From contig NZ_JACHCM010000004.1 of the NCBI RefSeq assembly GCF_014200755.1, positions 62,001-126,000 of the forward strand: a DNA stretch of 64,000 nt, written 5' to 3'. The position numbers and the translations under genes were made by a program. Within the stretch, counting starts at the first letter, position 1. The number at the start of each line of letters is the position of its first letter. This DNA is from Rhodanobacter sp. ANJX3. Its GTDB lineage: Bacteria; Pseudomonadota; Gammaproteobacteria; Xanthomonadales; Rhodanobacteraceae. The notes beneath the pieces were generated by a model. The model worked only from the letters and a program-made list of their open reading frames with translations. It had not been told where the DNA came from and searched no databases. Below, piece by piece: positions 47,446 through 56,028 of the stretch.

Positions 47446-47460
47446 CGCTTATAATAAGCG
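47446..47460 (+). promoter_or_regulatory. purH promoter -10 within a 15-bp dyad
   Basis: CGCTTAT-A-ATAAGCG is a perfect 7-1-7 palindrome. It contains TATAAT (47450-47455), the best -10 box near purH, 27 bases before the ATG. A dyad centred on the -10 is a plausible operator or simply chance; no -35 consensus is visible, since that position is occupied by the GGGGAACG repeat. Confidence 0.55.
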
Positions 47461-47482
47461 GCTGCATATCTCGGGAATCGCC

Positions 47483-49093
47483 ATGTCAGCTCCAGCTCTC
47501 ACTCCCGTTCGCCGCGCTCTGCTCAGCGTGTCGGACAAGACCGGCCTGATCGAGCTGGGCCAGCGGCTCGTCGCCGCCGGCGTTGAGCTGCTCTCGACCG
47601 GCGGCAGCGCCAAAGCGCTGCGCGAAGCCGGTGTCGCGGTGAGCGACGTGAGCGACGTGACCGGCTTCCCGGAAATCATGGACGGTCGCGTCAAGACCCT
47701 GCATCCGAAGGTCCACGGCGGCTTGCTCGGTCGCCGCGGCACCGATGACGCGGTGATGGCCGAACTGGGCATCGCGCCGATCGATCTGCTGGTGCTGAAC
47801 CTGTATCCGTTCGAGAGCACGGTGGCAAAGCCCGACTGCACGCTGGAGCAGGCGATCGAAAACATCGACATCGGCGGCCCGGCGATGCTGCGCTCCGCCG
47901 CGAAAAACTGGAACGACGTCGGCGTGCTCACCTCGCCCGATCAGTATGCCGAGGCGCTGGCCGAAATCGAAGCGCACGGCGGCCTCGCGCGCGCGACGCG
48001 ATTCAAGCTGGCGGTGGCCGCGTTCAACAACGTCGCCAACTACGACGGCGCGATCAGCGACTATCTGTCGGCGCTGCAGCTCGACGACGCGCAGCAGTCG
48101 ATCGCGGGACACGACGCTTTCCCGGGCCAGATCAACAGCCGATTCGTGAAGCTGATGGATCTGCGCTACGGTGAGAACCCGCACCAGCAGGCGGCGTTCT
48201 ACCGCGATCTGTATCCGGCGCCGGGCACGCTCGCCACCTTCCAGCAGGTGCAGGGCAAGGAGCTGTCGTTCAACAATATCGCCGACGCCGACGCGGCATG
48301 GGAATGCGTGCGCAGCTTTACCAAGCCGGCCTGCGTCATCGTCAAGCACGCCAATCCGTGCGGCGTCGCGGTGAGTCTGGATGGCATCGGCCGCGCGTAC
48401 GATCTCGCTTACCAGACCGATCCGACCTCGGCCTTCGGCGGCATCATCGCGTTCAATCGCGAGGTGGATGCCGACACCGCGCGCGCCATCGTCGATCGCC
48501 AGTTTGTCGAGGTGGTGCTGGCACCGGGCTATGCGAAAGACGCGCTGAAAGTGTTCGGCAAAAAGGCCAACGTGCGCGTGCTGGTGATTCCGCTGCCCGA
48601 GGGCGGCGCATTGATCGACGCGCATCCGGGCAATCATTCCAAGCGCGTCGGCTCGGGCCTGCTGATCCAGACCGCCGATCTGGGCATGATCGACGCGGAC
48701 GATCTGAAAATCGTCACCCGCCGCGCGCCGACCGAGGCAGAGATTCACGACCTGATCTTCGCGTGGAAGGTGGCCAAGTTCGTCAAGAGCAACGCCATCG
48801 TTTACGCGCGCGATCGTCAGACCATCGGCATCGGCGCCGGTCAGATGAGCCGTATCTACAGCGCGCGCATTGCCGGCCTCAAGGCGGCCGACGAGAAGCT
48901 CGAAGTGCGCGGTTCGGTGATGGCCTCCGACGCGTTCTTCCCGTTCCGCGACGGTATCGACGCGGCGGCCGAAGCGGGCATCCGCGCGGTGATCCAGCCT
49001 GGCGGTTCGATGCGCGACAGCGAGGTGATCGCCGCTGCCGACGAGCACGACATGGCGATGGTGTTCACCGGGATGCGGCACTTCCGCCACTGA
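47483..49093 (+). CDS. purH: Bifunctional AICAR transformylase / IMP cyclohydrolase
   Basis: Last two steps of purine synthesis: formylation of AICAR and ring closure to IMP. The 536-residue protein has the N-terminal cyclohydrolase domain ([41 protein letters not shown]) and the C-terminal transformylase domain with [29 protein letters not shown] and [12 protein letters not shown]. The usual neighbour purD is not downstream here; a convergent transporter gene is instead. Confidence 0.98.
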   Translation: MSAPALTPVRRALLSVSDKTGLIELGQRLVAAGVELLSTGGSAKALREAGVAVSDVSDVTGFPEIMDGRVKTLHPKVHGGLLGRRGTDDAVMAELGIAPIDLLVLNLYPFESTVAKPDCTLEQAIENIDIGGPAMLRSAAKNWNDVGVLTSPDQYAEALAEIEAHGGLARATRFKLAVAAFNNVANYDGAISDYLSALQLDDAQQSIAGHDAFPGQINSRFVKLMDLRYGENPHQQAAFYRDLYPAPGTLATFQQVQGKELSFNNIADADAAWECVRSFTKPACVIVKHANPCGVAVSLDGIGRAYDLAYQTDPTSAFGGIIAFNREVDADTARAIVDRQFVEVVLAPGYAKDALKVFGKKANVRVLVIPLPEGGALIDAHPGNHSKRVGSGLLIQTADLGMIDADDLKIVTRRAPTEAEIHDLIFAWKVAKFVKSNAIVYARDRQTIGIGAGQMSRIYSARIAGLKAADEKLEVRGSVMASDAFFPFRDGIDAAAEAGIRAVIQPGGSMRDSEVIAAADEHDMAMVFTGMRHFRH

Positions 49094-49125
49094 GCATCGC
49101 TGGCGACCATCGCGCCGGCGCAAAC

Positions 49126-50139
49126 TCAATCGACGGCGGCACCCTTCGGCACGGCATCCGATGAAGCCGCCGAGCCGGCTTTGCGCTGCGCATATTTTCG
49201 CGCCAGCACGGCGCACGTCATCAGCTGGATCTGATGAAACAGCATGATCGGCAGCACGATCGCACCGAGCGGATGCCCGGCGAACAGCACCTTGGCCATC
49301 GGCACGCCGCTGGCCAGGCTCTTCTTCGAGCCGCAGAACACGATGGTGATCTCGTCCCCGGTGCCAAAGCCCAGCGCGCGGGAACCGTAGCGCGTCACCG
49401 TCAGCGCCAACGCCAGCAGAACCGCGTTCACCACCAGCAGGCCACCCAGCACAGACAGCGGCATCTGCTTCCAAAGCCCTTGTAAAACCGCGGCACTGAA
49501 AGCCGTGTATACCACCAGCAGGATCGAACCCTGGTCCACGTAGCTGAGCAGACCGCGGTGGCGCTCGACCCACCGACCGATCCAGCGCTGTGCGATCTGG
49601 CCGGCGACGAAGGGCACCAGCAGCTGCAGCACGATCTTGCCGATCGCATCCCACGACATGCCGCCCTGCCCGTGCGACTCCATCATCAGTCCGACCAGCA
49701 AGGGCGTGATGAAAATACCCAACAGGCTGGACGCCGATGCGGCGCAGATCGCCGCAGGAATATTGCCGCGCGCGATCGAGGTGAACGCGATCGACGACTG
49801 CACCGTCGACGGCAGGGTGCAGAGAAACAACACGCCCAGATAGAGGTCAGGTGTCACCAGCCACGACAACAGCGGCTTCAACAGCAGCCCGAGCAGCGGA
49901 AACATCACGAAGGTGCTGCCCAGCACGATCAGGTGCAGCCGCCAGTGCGTCATCCCTGCCACCACCGCCTCGCGCGAAAGCTTGGCGCCGTGCAGAAAGA
50001 ACAGCAGGGCAATCGCCGCGTCGGTCAGCAGGTTGAAGACGCTGGCGGTTTCGCCCTGGCACGGCAGCAGGCTCGCGATCAGCACCGTGAGCACCAGCGC
50101 GCAGGTAAAACGGTCGGGAAGAAAACGGGTGATTGCCAT
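49126..50139 (-). CDS. Bile acid:sodium symporter family transporter (SBF-like)
   Basis: Inner-membrane transporter of 337 residues with about ten hydrophobic spans. The stretches LLFFLHGAKLS, LPSTVQSSIAFTSIARGN and FCGSKKSLASGVPMA are typical of the SBF-like/PF13593 branch, relatives of the human SLC10A7 protein. The substrate is unknown; bile acid is only a family name. It is divergent from a LysR regulator, with dyads between, so that regulator probably controls it. Confidence 0.9.
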   Translation of the reverse strand: MAITRFLPDRFTCALVLTVLIASLLPCQGETASVFNLLTDAAIALLFFLHGAKLSREAVVAGMTHWRLHLIVLGSTFVMFPLLGLLLKPLLSWLVTPDLYLGVLFLCTLPSTVQSSIAFTSIARGNIPAAICAASASSLLGIFITPLLVGLMMESHGQGGMSWDAIGKIVLQLLVPFVAGQIAQRWIGRWVERHRGLLSYVDQGSILLVVYTAFSAAVLQGLWKQMPLSVLGGLLVVNAVLLALALTVTRYGSRALGFGTGDEITIVFCGSKKSLASGVPMAKVLFAGHPLGAIVLPIMLFHQIQLMTCAVLARKYAQRKAGSAASSDAVPKGAAVD

Positions 50140-50187
50140 GGCACGGGTGACCTGAGAAGTTCAGGCCGCTATTGCAGCGCGCCGCCA

Positions 50188-50222
50188 TTGATAAATCAAA
50201 TCGTATTATTTGATCTTTTGAT
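50188..50222. promoter_or_regulatory. Overlapping TTGAT/ATCAA dyads between SBF and LysR genes
   Basis: ATCAAAT-CGTATT-ATTTGAT (50195-50214) is a perfect 20-bp inverted repeat of the LysR T-N11-A kind. It overlaps TTGAT-AA-ATCAA (50188-50199), and a further TTTTGAT lies at 50216-50222. The 94-bp divergent region has a much higher AT content than its surroundings. This is the expected binding site of the divergent LysR protein. Confidence 0.7.
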
Positions 50223-50233
50223 ACTCTTTACGC

Positions 50234-51160
50234 ATGAATATCAGCCTGCGCCAGCTGCGCGCCTTTCTTGCCGTCGCCAAGCTGCGGCACTTCCGGCGCG
50301 CGGCCGAGAGCCTGCACCTGACCCAGCCTGCGATCAGCCGGCAGATCACCGATCTGGAAAACGAGCTGGACGTGCGGCTGTTCGATCGCAACACACGCGA
50401 AGTGGTGCCGACCGAAGCGGGCCGCTACCTGCAGGTGGCGCTGGAGCGGGTGCTGGAAGAACTGGAGGGCGTGCTGGCTCATGTCCACTCCGAAAGCGAG
50501 CGTCGCCACGGCAAGGTGCGCGTCGCCGCCGTGCCGACGCTGTCGGCCGGTTTGATGCCGCAATGCATTGCCGCCTGCGCGCAGGCGTATCCCGAGCTCA
50601 CCGTGCAGTTGCACGATCAGGCACAAGTGATGGTGCTGGACAGCGTGCGCGGCGGCGAGGTGGATTTCGGCCTCGCCATCGAGCCCGGCGAAAAGGAGAC
50701 CTTCGACTGCGAAACCATCCTGCGCGATCCCTTCGTGCTGGTCTGCCATCGCACGCATCCGCTGGCCAGGCTTACCGCCGTGCCGTGGAAAAAGCTGCGC
50801 GGCGAAGCCCTGGTGCTGCTCGATCATACGTCCGGCAGCCGGCGACTGATCGACCAGCAGCTGGCAGCCCACGGCGTGCAGGCCAACGTGGTGCAGCAGA
50901 CCGGGCACACGCATACGGCGTTTCGCATGGTCGAATCCGGGCTTGGCGTCAGCGTCACCCCGCGGCTGTCGCTACCCGCATCCGACCAGCTGGTGACGCG
51001 GCCGCTGACGCCGACCGCCAGTCGCGCTATCACGCTGATTCGTCGTCGCCACCGCTCGCTGTCGCCCGTGGCCGAACTGGTGTGGGCGCAGATTCGCGCG
51101 ATGGCCGCTCAACTGCCGCAGGCGCCTCGCGCTTCGCTGAAGGATGCCAAGTCGGCGTGA
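50234..51160 (+). CDS. LysR family transcriptional regulator
   Basis: A 308-residue regulator with the N-terminal winged helix-turn-helix (LRQLRAFLAVAKLRHFRRAAESLHLTQPAISRQI, in two segments) and a two-lobed ligand domain (EVDFGLAIEPGEKE, GLGVSVTPRLSLP). It sits divergent from the transporter gene in the classic LysR-target layout. The ATG at 50234 lacks a clear ribosome site. The inducer is unknown. Confidence 0.94.
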   Translation: MNISLRQLRAFLAVAKLRHFRRAAESLHLTQPAISRQITDLENELDVRLFDRNTREVVPTEAGRYLQVALERVLEELEGVLAHVHSESERRHGKVRVAAVPTLSAGLMPQCIAACAQAYPELTVQLHDQAQVMVLDSVRGGEVDFGLAIEPGEKETFDCETILRDPFVLVCHRTHPLARLTAVPWKKLRGEALVLLDHTSGSRRLIDQQLAAHGVQANVVQQTGHTHTAFRMVESGLGVSVTPRLSLPASDQLVTRPLTPTASRAITLIRRRHRSLSPVAELVWAQIRAMAAQLPQAPRASLKDAKSA

Positions 51161-51222
51161 CAGTCCTCACGCACCGTTGAGCCGTTCTCGCCTAGCTTCG
51201 ACCCTGTTCAACGGAGATCGTC

Positions 51223-51933
51223 ATGCGCTATCAGCTTTATTACTGGACCGGCATCCAGGGACGCGGCGAATTCGTGCGCCTGGCGCTGGAAGACGCGGGC
51301 GCCGACTACGTCGACGTGGCGCGCGAAAAGGGCGATGAGGCGATCATGCCGTTTCTGCAGGGAAAGCAGTCCGGCGCCCTGCCCTTTGCGCCGCCGTTTC
51401 TGAAGGATGGCCGCGCGGTCATCGCGCAGGTGGCGAACATCCTTTCGCATCTGGGTCCTAAGTTGAAGCTGGTACCCGCCTCAGCCAGCGCCCAGCACTA
51501 TGCGAGTCAGCTGCAGCTGACCATCGCCGATCTGGTGACCGAAGTGCACGACACGCACCATCCGATCGCCAGCAGCCTCTGCTACGACGATCAACGCGAT
51601 GAAGCCAAGCGTCGCGCCGAGGATTTCCGACAGAACCGCCTGCCGAAGTTTCTCGGCTACTTCGAGAACGTGCTGGAACGTGGCAACGGGCGACACGCGC
51701 TGACCGCGCATTCGTATGTCGATCTCTCGTTGTTCCAGATCATGAGCGGGCTCGACTACGCCTTTCCGCGCGCGATGAAAAAAATGCAGCGCAAGCTCCC
51801 CAGGCTCAGAGCCCTCAACGAACGGGTGTCGGAGCGGCCGCGCATCGCGGCCTATCTGGCATCGCCGCGGCGCCTCGCGTTCAACGAGAACGGCATCTTT
51901 CGCCATTATCCCGAACTCGACGACGCCCGCTGA
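51223..51933 (+). CDS. Glutathione S-transferase family protein
   Basis: A 236-residue thioredoxin-fold plus helical-domain transferase. YQLYYWTGIQGRGEFVRLALEDAGADY is the GSH-binding opening with a Tyr/Ser-type active site; LPFAPPFLKDG contains the cis-proline, and the C-terminal helical domain contains SYVDLSLFQIMSGLDYAF. It resembles the sigma/alpha-like eukaryotic-type GSTs of proteobacteria. GGAG lies before the ATG. Whether it belongs to the LysR regulon is unclear. Confidence 0.9.
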   Translation: MRYQLYYWTGIQGRGEFVRLALEDAGADYVDVAREKGDEAIMPFLQGKQSGALPFAPPFLKDGRAVIAQVANILSHLGPKLKLVPASASAQHYASQLQLTIADLVTEVHDTHHPIASSLCYDDQRDEAKRRAEDFRQNRLPKFLGYFENVLERGNGRHALTAHSYVDLSLFQIMSGLDYAFPRAMKKMQRKLPRLRALNERVSERPRIAAYLASPRRLAFNENGIFRHYPELDDAR

Positions 51934-51983
51934 GCGGCGCCTCAAAGTTCAGCGCAACGTCATTGCGGCTTGAACGAATCGCA

Positions 51984-52478
51984 TCAGCCGCCGTCGGACG
52001 ACGAGCTCGCCTCGGCCGGTTTGCTCTTGCCCCACTCCAGCACCTTGTACATCGCCGGATGCACCGGCGCCTGGCCGGGCTGCATGTGCCGCGTGCCGTC
52101 CGGGTCGACGGTGTAACTCTGCGGAATGCCGTTCTTCGGCGTCACCACCACCATGTACAGCATGCCGCTGCGGCGGTACTCCTCGACCTGGTTGTCGCCT
52201 TCCTGATGCGTGCTGACGTCGGGAAGGGTCATATGCTTGCCGTCGCCAGCCGCGCCAGTGTCCTGCATGGCGGGAAGATTCTGGCCACCGGCCGATTTCT
52301 GCACCGTGGCGTCGGGCACCTTGGGCGGCGGCGGAAGCTGCTTGACGCCGGGATCGTTCATACCGGGCGGCGGCGGCGCGTTGGTCGCCGGCGCGGAAGA
52401 CTGCGCGTAAACGCTGCTGGCAGCGAGACCTGAGACAAAGAAAAAACTTGCGGCAGCTAGCACGGCGGCTGATTTCAT
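51984..52478 (-). CDS. DUF2782 domain protein
   Basis: Small exported protein of 164 residues: a signal peptide (FFFVSGLAASSVYAQS), a Pro/Asn-rich mature start (APPPPGMNDPGVKQLPPPP) and a DUF2782 domain (NQVEEYRRSGMLYMVVVTP, IPQSYTVDPDG). The function is unknown. In Xanthomonadales it is consistently encoded divergent from polA, as here. A longer frame upstream to 53177 runs into polA and is not real. The opposite-strand frame 51963-52433 is a shadow. Confidence 0.88.
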   Translation of the reverse strand: MKSAAVLAAASFFFVSGLAASSVYAQSSAPATNAPPPPGMNDPGVKQLPPPPKVPDATVQKSAGGQNLPAMQDTGAAGDGKHMTLPDVSTHQEGDNQVEEYRRSGMLYMVVVTPKNGIPQSYTVDPDGTRHMQPGQAPVHPAMYKVLEWGKSKPAEASSSSDGG

Positions 52479-52568
52479 GGGGGCAACCTCAGGTCGGGTG
52501 TCAGAGAATAGCAGCGCCTTTGCCGATCGACTGTGAAGCGCCGCGATGCCCGCATGCGAGAATGGGGC

Positions 52569-55343
52569 ATGGCCAAACTCATTCTCATCGACGGTTCGTC
52601 CTACCTCTACCGCGCGTTCCATGCGCTGCCGCCGCTGACCAACGACCACGGCGAGCCAACCGGCGCGCTGTTCGGCGTGGTCAACATGCTGCGCGCCACG
52701 CTGAAGGCAAAGCCGGACTATCTGGCTTTCGTCAGCGATGCCGCCGGACCCACCTTCCGCGACGAACTCTACGACCAGTACAAGGCCCATCGCCCGCCGA
52801 TGCCGGATGACTTGCGCGCGCAGATCGAGCCGATGCTGGCGATCGTGGGTGCGCTCGGATTTCCGATTCTGCGCGAGCCGGGTGTGGAAGCGGACGATGT
52901 GATCGGAACGCTGGCGACGCAGGCACAGGCGCTGGGCATCGAGGTGCTGATTTCCACCGGTGACAAGGATCTCGCGCAGCTGGTCAGCTCCCACGTCACC
53001 CTGGTCAACACGATGAGCAACACCGTCACCGATATCGACGGCGTGAAGGAAAAATTCGGCGTGCGGCCGGAGCAGATCATCGACTTTCTGGCGCTGACCG
53101 GCGACACCGTCGACAACGTGCCGGGCGTGCCGAAGTGCGGTCCGAAAACCGCGGCGAAGTGGCTTGCCGAATACCACACGCTGGACGGCGTGATCGTCAA
53201 CGCCGACAAGATCGGCGGCAAGATAGGCGAGAGCCTGCGCGCCGCGCTGCCGCAGCTGCCGCTGTCGCGCGAGCTGGTGACGATCAAGCTGGATGTGCCG
53301 CTGGACGTTGGCCCGACCGATCTGGCGCAGCGCGAGGCCGACACCGCACAGCTGCGCGAGCTGTATACGCGCTATGGTTTCAAGGCGGCGCTGAAGGATT
53401 TGGATGCGCTGGAAGAGCGGGGAACGGGGACTCCCCCGAGGGGACCCGGTGGGGAACGGGGAACAGCCAGCTTTTCGGAAACTGCTGCAAGCGCGGCGAT
53501 TGCCACGACAGACGCCATTGATGCATCGCTATCGGCTCCCGGCACCTACGAGCTTGTCACCACGCCCGACCGCTTAGACGCGTGGCTGGAAAAACTGCGC
53601 GGCGCCGAACTGATCGCCTTCGATACCGAAACCACCAGTATCGACGCGATGCGCGCCGAAATCGTCGGCGTCAGCCTGGCGGTGGAAGTCGGCACTGCAT
53701 GCTATATCCCGCTAGGCCACGATTACCCCGGCGCACCGGCCCAGCTGCCGCGCGATACCGTGCTGGCCGCACTGAAGCCCATCTTCGAAGATGCCGACAG
53801 ACCCAAACTCGGCCAGCACGCTAAGTACGACATCAACGTGCTCAGCCATTACGGCATCGCGGTGCAGGGGCTGAAGCACGATTCGATGCTCGAGTCCTAT
53901 GTGTGGAACGCCACGGCGACGCGCCACGACATGGACTCGCTGGCGAAGAAATATCTCGGCGTCGACACCATCAAGTACGAACAGGTTGCCGGCAAGGGCG
54001 CGAAGCAGATTTCGTTTTCGCAGGTCGATCTCGATACCGCCTGTCGCTACGCGGCCGAAGATGCCGATATCACCTTGCGCCTGCACCACGCGCTGTGGCC
54101 GAAGCTCGAAAGCGTGCCGAAGCTGCACGCGGTGTATCAGGACATCGAAATCCCGCTGGTGCCGGTGCTGGCCGAGATGGAGCGCCGCGGCGTGCTGATC
54201 GACGGCGACGTACTGCGAACGCAGAGCCAGCAGCTGGGCAAGCGCATGCACGAGCTGCAGCAGCAGTCGTACAAGCTCGCCGGCCATGAGTTCAACCTCG
54301 ATTCGCCCAAGCAGCTGCAGGCCGTGCTGTTCGACGAACTCGGCCTGCAGGCAAAAATGAAAACGCCGACCGGCCAGCCGTCGACGAATGAAGAAGCGCT
54401 GGAGGCGATCGCCGACACGCACGAACTGCCGCGCCTGCTGCTCGACTACCGCGGCCTGGCCAAGCTGCGCTCCACCTACACCGACAAGCTGTCCGGCATC
54501 GTCAACCCGCGCACCGGTCGCGTGCATACCAGCTACCACCAGGGATCGGTCGCCACCGGGCGCATCTCGTCGTCCGAGCCGAATCTGCAGAACATTCCGG
54601 TGCGCACCGAAGAGGGGCGACGCATCCGCCAGGCCTTTATCGCGCCGCCGGGCTGGATGGTGATGGCGGCGGACTATTCGCAGATCGAACTGCGCATCAT
54701 GGCGCACCTCTCCAGCGACGAGGGCCTGCTGCGCGCGTTCCACGACGGCGGCGACGTGCATCGTGCCACCGCCGCGGAAGTCTTTGGCGTACCCGCGGAA
54801 GAGGTTACGACCAACCAGCGTCGCGCAGCGAAGGCGATCAACTTCGGCCTGATGTACGGCATGAGCGCCTTCGGCCTAGCCAAGCAGCTTGCAGTCGATC
54901 GCGGCGAAGCCAGCGATTACATGGCGCGCTATTTTTCGCGCTACCCCGGGGTGCGCGCCTATATGGACGCCACGCGCGAGCAGGCGCATCGCGATGGCTA
55001 CGTCGAAACCATCTACGGCCGCCGGCTGTATCTGGATAACCTCACCTCGCGCAATCAGGGCCTGCGCCAGGGCGCCGAGCGCGCTGCAGTGAACGCGCCG
55101 ATGCAGGGCAGCGCCGCCGACATCATCAAGCGCGCCATGATCGCGGTGTCGGGTTGGCTGAAAGGCCGCGACGACGCCCACATGCTGATGCAGGTGCACG
55201 ATGAACTCGTGTTCGAGGTACGCGCCGATGCGGTGGACGAGGTGCGCGCGGCGGTGATCGAGCGGATGTCGGGCGCCGCGGCACTGGCCGTGCCGCTGCT
55301 GGTCGATGTGGGCGTGGGCGACAACTGGGATCAGGCGCACTGA
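52569..55343 (+). CDS. polA: DNA polymerase I
   Basis: Repair and Okazaki-fragment polymerase of 924 residues with all three activities. The 5'-nuclease domain (residues about 1-280) has VEADDVIGTLA and ISTGDKDLAQLV. The 3'-5' exonuclease domain (about 315-510) keeps FDTETTSID and YAAEDADITLRLH. The polymerase domain has ADYSQIELRIMAHLS (motif A), RRAAKAINFGLMYGMSAFG (motif B) and QVHDELVFEV (motif C). Residues about 284-300 are an unusual Gly/Pro/Arg-rich linker encoded by a GGGGAACG repeat. Start at ATG 52569 (MAKLILID) rather than 52533. Downstream is a candidate small RNA. Confidence 0.97.
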   Translation: MAKLILIDGSSYLYRAFHALPPLTNDHGEPTGALFGVVNMLRATLKAKPDYLAFVSDAAGPTFRDELYDQYKAHRPPMPDDLRAQIEPMLAIVGALGFPILREPGVEADDVIGTLATQAQALGIEVLISTGDKDLAQLVSSHVTLVNTMSNTVTDIDGVKEKFGVRPEQIIDFLALTGDTVDNVPGVPKCGPKTAAKWLAEYHTLDGVIVNADKIGGKIGESLRAALPQLPLSRELVTIKLDVPLDVGPTDLAQREADTAQLRELYTRYGFKAALKDLDALEERGTGTPPRGPGGERGTASFSETAASAAIATTDAIDASLSAPGTYELVTTPDRLDAWLEKLRGAELIAFDTETTSIDAMRAEIVGVSLAVEVGTACYIPLGHDYPGAPAQLPRDTVLAALKPIFEDADRPKLGQHAKYDINVLSHYGIAVQGLKHDSMLESYVWNATATRHDMDSLAKKYLGVDTIKYEQVAGKGAKQISFSQVDLDTACRYAAEDADITLRLHHALWPKLESVPKLHAVYQDIEIPLVPVLAEMERRGVLIDGDVLRTQSQQLGKRMHELQQQSYKLAGHEFNLDSPKQLQAVLFDELGLQAKMKTPTGQPSTNEEALEAIADTHELPRLLLDYRGLAKLRSTYTDKLSGIVNPRTGRVHTSYHQGSVATGRISSSEPNLQNIPVRTEEGRRIRQAFIAPPGWMVMAADYSQIELRIMAHLSSDEGLLRAFHDGGDVHRATAAEVFGVPAEEVTTNQRRAAKAINFGLMYGMSAFGLAKQLAVDRGEASDYMARYFSRYPGVRAYMDATREQAHRDGYVETIYGRRLYLDNLTSRNQGLRQGAERAAVNAPMQGSAADIIKRAMIAVSGWLKGRDDAHMLMQVHDELVFEVRADAVDEVRAAVIERMSGAAALAVPLLVDVGVGDNWDQAH
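53418..53467 (+). repeat. GGGGAACG repeat inside polA
   Basis: About 50 bp with two GGGGAACGGGGA copies (53419-53430 and 53451-53462) flanking CTCCCCCGAGGGGACCCGGT, which has partial dyad symmetry. It matches the repeat beside purH. It is in frame and adds residues (EERGTGTPPRGPGGERGTA) to the linker between the 5'-nuclease and exonuclease domains. Confidence 0.8.
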
Positions 55344-55471
55344 GAACAGAGGCGGCCGCCATTTTTGCAGGCGGCACTAAAAACCCATACAGAACAATAG
55401 CTTTGGCGCCTATTTTTGCAGATGAACCGGCAATGAATTTTTTCAGCGGTCTTTTGCAACTTTCCCCGCAG

Positions 55472-55613
55472 GGCGCGTTCCAATCTATCGGATGCACGCA
55501 ACGGCATCCCCGGCGCGCCTACCTCCCTGGGCCGCCACCCGCCACGAGCCTCTCCCCTGGGTACCGTGGCGGCCGGCCCCGAAGGTTCCCCCTAGCCTTC
55601 GGGGCCTTTTTTT
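55472..55613 (+). ncRNA. Candidate sX13-like small RNA downstream of polA
   Basis: In the 354-bp gene-free stretch after polA is a compact structured element. Stem 1: GGCGCG/CGCGCC (55472/55514) around GGATGC/GCATCC (55490/55504). Stem 2: GGCCGCCAC/GTGGCGGCC (55530/55566) closing a 27-base loop that contains CCTCTCCCC. Stem 3 is an intrinsic terminator, 11 bp GGCCCCGAAGG/CCTTCGGGGCC (55575/55596) with a TTCCCCCTAG loop and seven T. ACCTCCC is unpaired between stems 1 and 2. Three C-rich accessible segments plus location next to polA recall sX13 of Xanthomonas, which binds G-rich mRNA sites. The 5' end and promoter are not defined. Confidence 0.65.
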
Positions 55614-55697
55614 GCCCGCGATTCGTGCGAATGCCGTGGACCCTTTCTGCACAAGGGCATCGGGCATACTCGCCGCTCAATCACATGGGAGAGTTTC

Positions 55698-55919
55698 ATG
55701 CGCGCAGGTCTGATCATCGTCGGTATCCTTCTGCTGGTTGCCGGCATCTACGTCACCATGGGCAACGGCAGCTACAAGCAGACCGATACCGTGGCGCAGC
55801 TTGGGCCGGCCAAAATCGAAGCCACGCACACCAAGACTGTGCCCGAATGGGCGGGTATCGCCGGCATCGTGGTCGGTGGCCTGCTGGTGGTCGGTGGGTT
55901 CGTCAGCAAAAAGCGCTGA
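55698..55919 (+). CDS. Small two-span membrane protein
   Basis: A 73-residue protein with two hydrophobic helices (AGLIIVGILLLVAGIYVTMG and WAGIAGIVVGGLLVVGGFV) joined by a polar segment containing QLGPAKIEATHTKTVP. It ends in KKR. GGGAGAG lies just before the ATG. Proteins of this layout are widespread in proteobacteria without known function. It is closed by its own terminator. Confidence 0.85.
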   Translation: MRAGLIIVGILLLVAGIYVTMGNGSYKQTDTVAQLGPAKIEATHTKTVPEWAGIAGIVVGGLLVVGGFVSKKR

Positions 55920-55939
55920 AGCTGCAGCGCCCTTCCCCT

Positions 55940-55966
55940 AAACCGCCGCCTCCGCGGCGGTTTTCT
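55940..55966 (+). terminator. Intrinsic terminator of the small membrane protein gene
   Basis: A 10-bp stem AAACCGCCGC / GCGGCGGTTT with loop CTCC is followed by TCTTTT, 21 bases after the stop codon. Confidence 0.88.
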
Positions 55967-56015
55967 TTTGTGCAGGCTTTCATGCCGCACGCCAGCCCAG
56001 AGAGACGCCGCCCGC

Positions 56016-56021
56016 TACAAT
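56016..56021 (+). promoter_or_regulatory. Candidate uvrD -10 box
   Basis: TACAAT ends exactly 7 nt before the ATG at 56029, the same spacing as in front of the lpxL-like gene; no -35 is evident. A leaderless mRNA would result. Confidence 0.5.
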
Positions 56022-56028
56022 GGCATCG

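Noticed and set aside
47486..49654. 722-codon frame opposite purH
   Set aside because: Antisense to purH and running into the transporter gene; no homology pattern.
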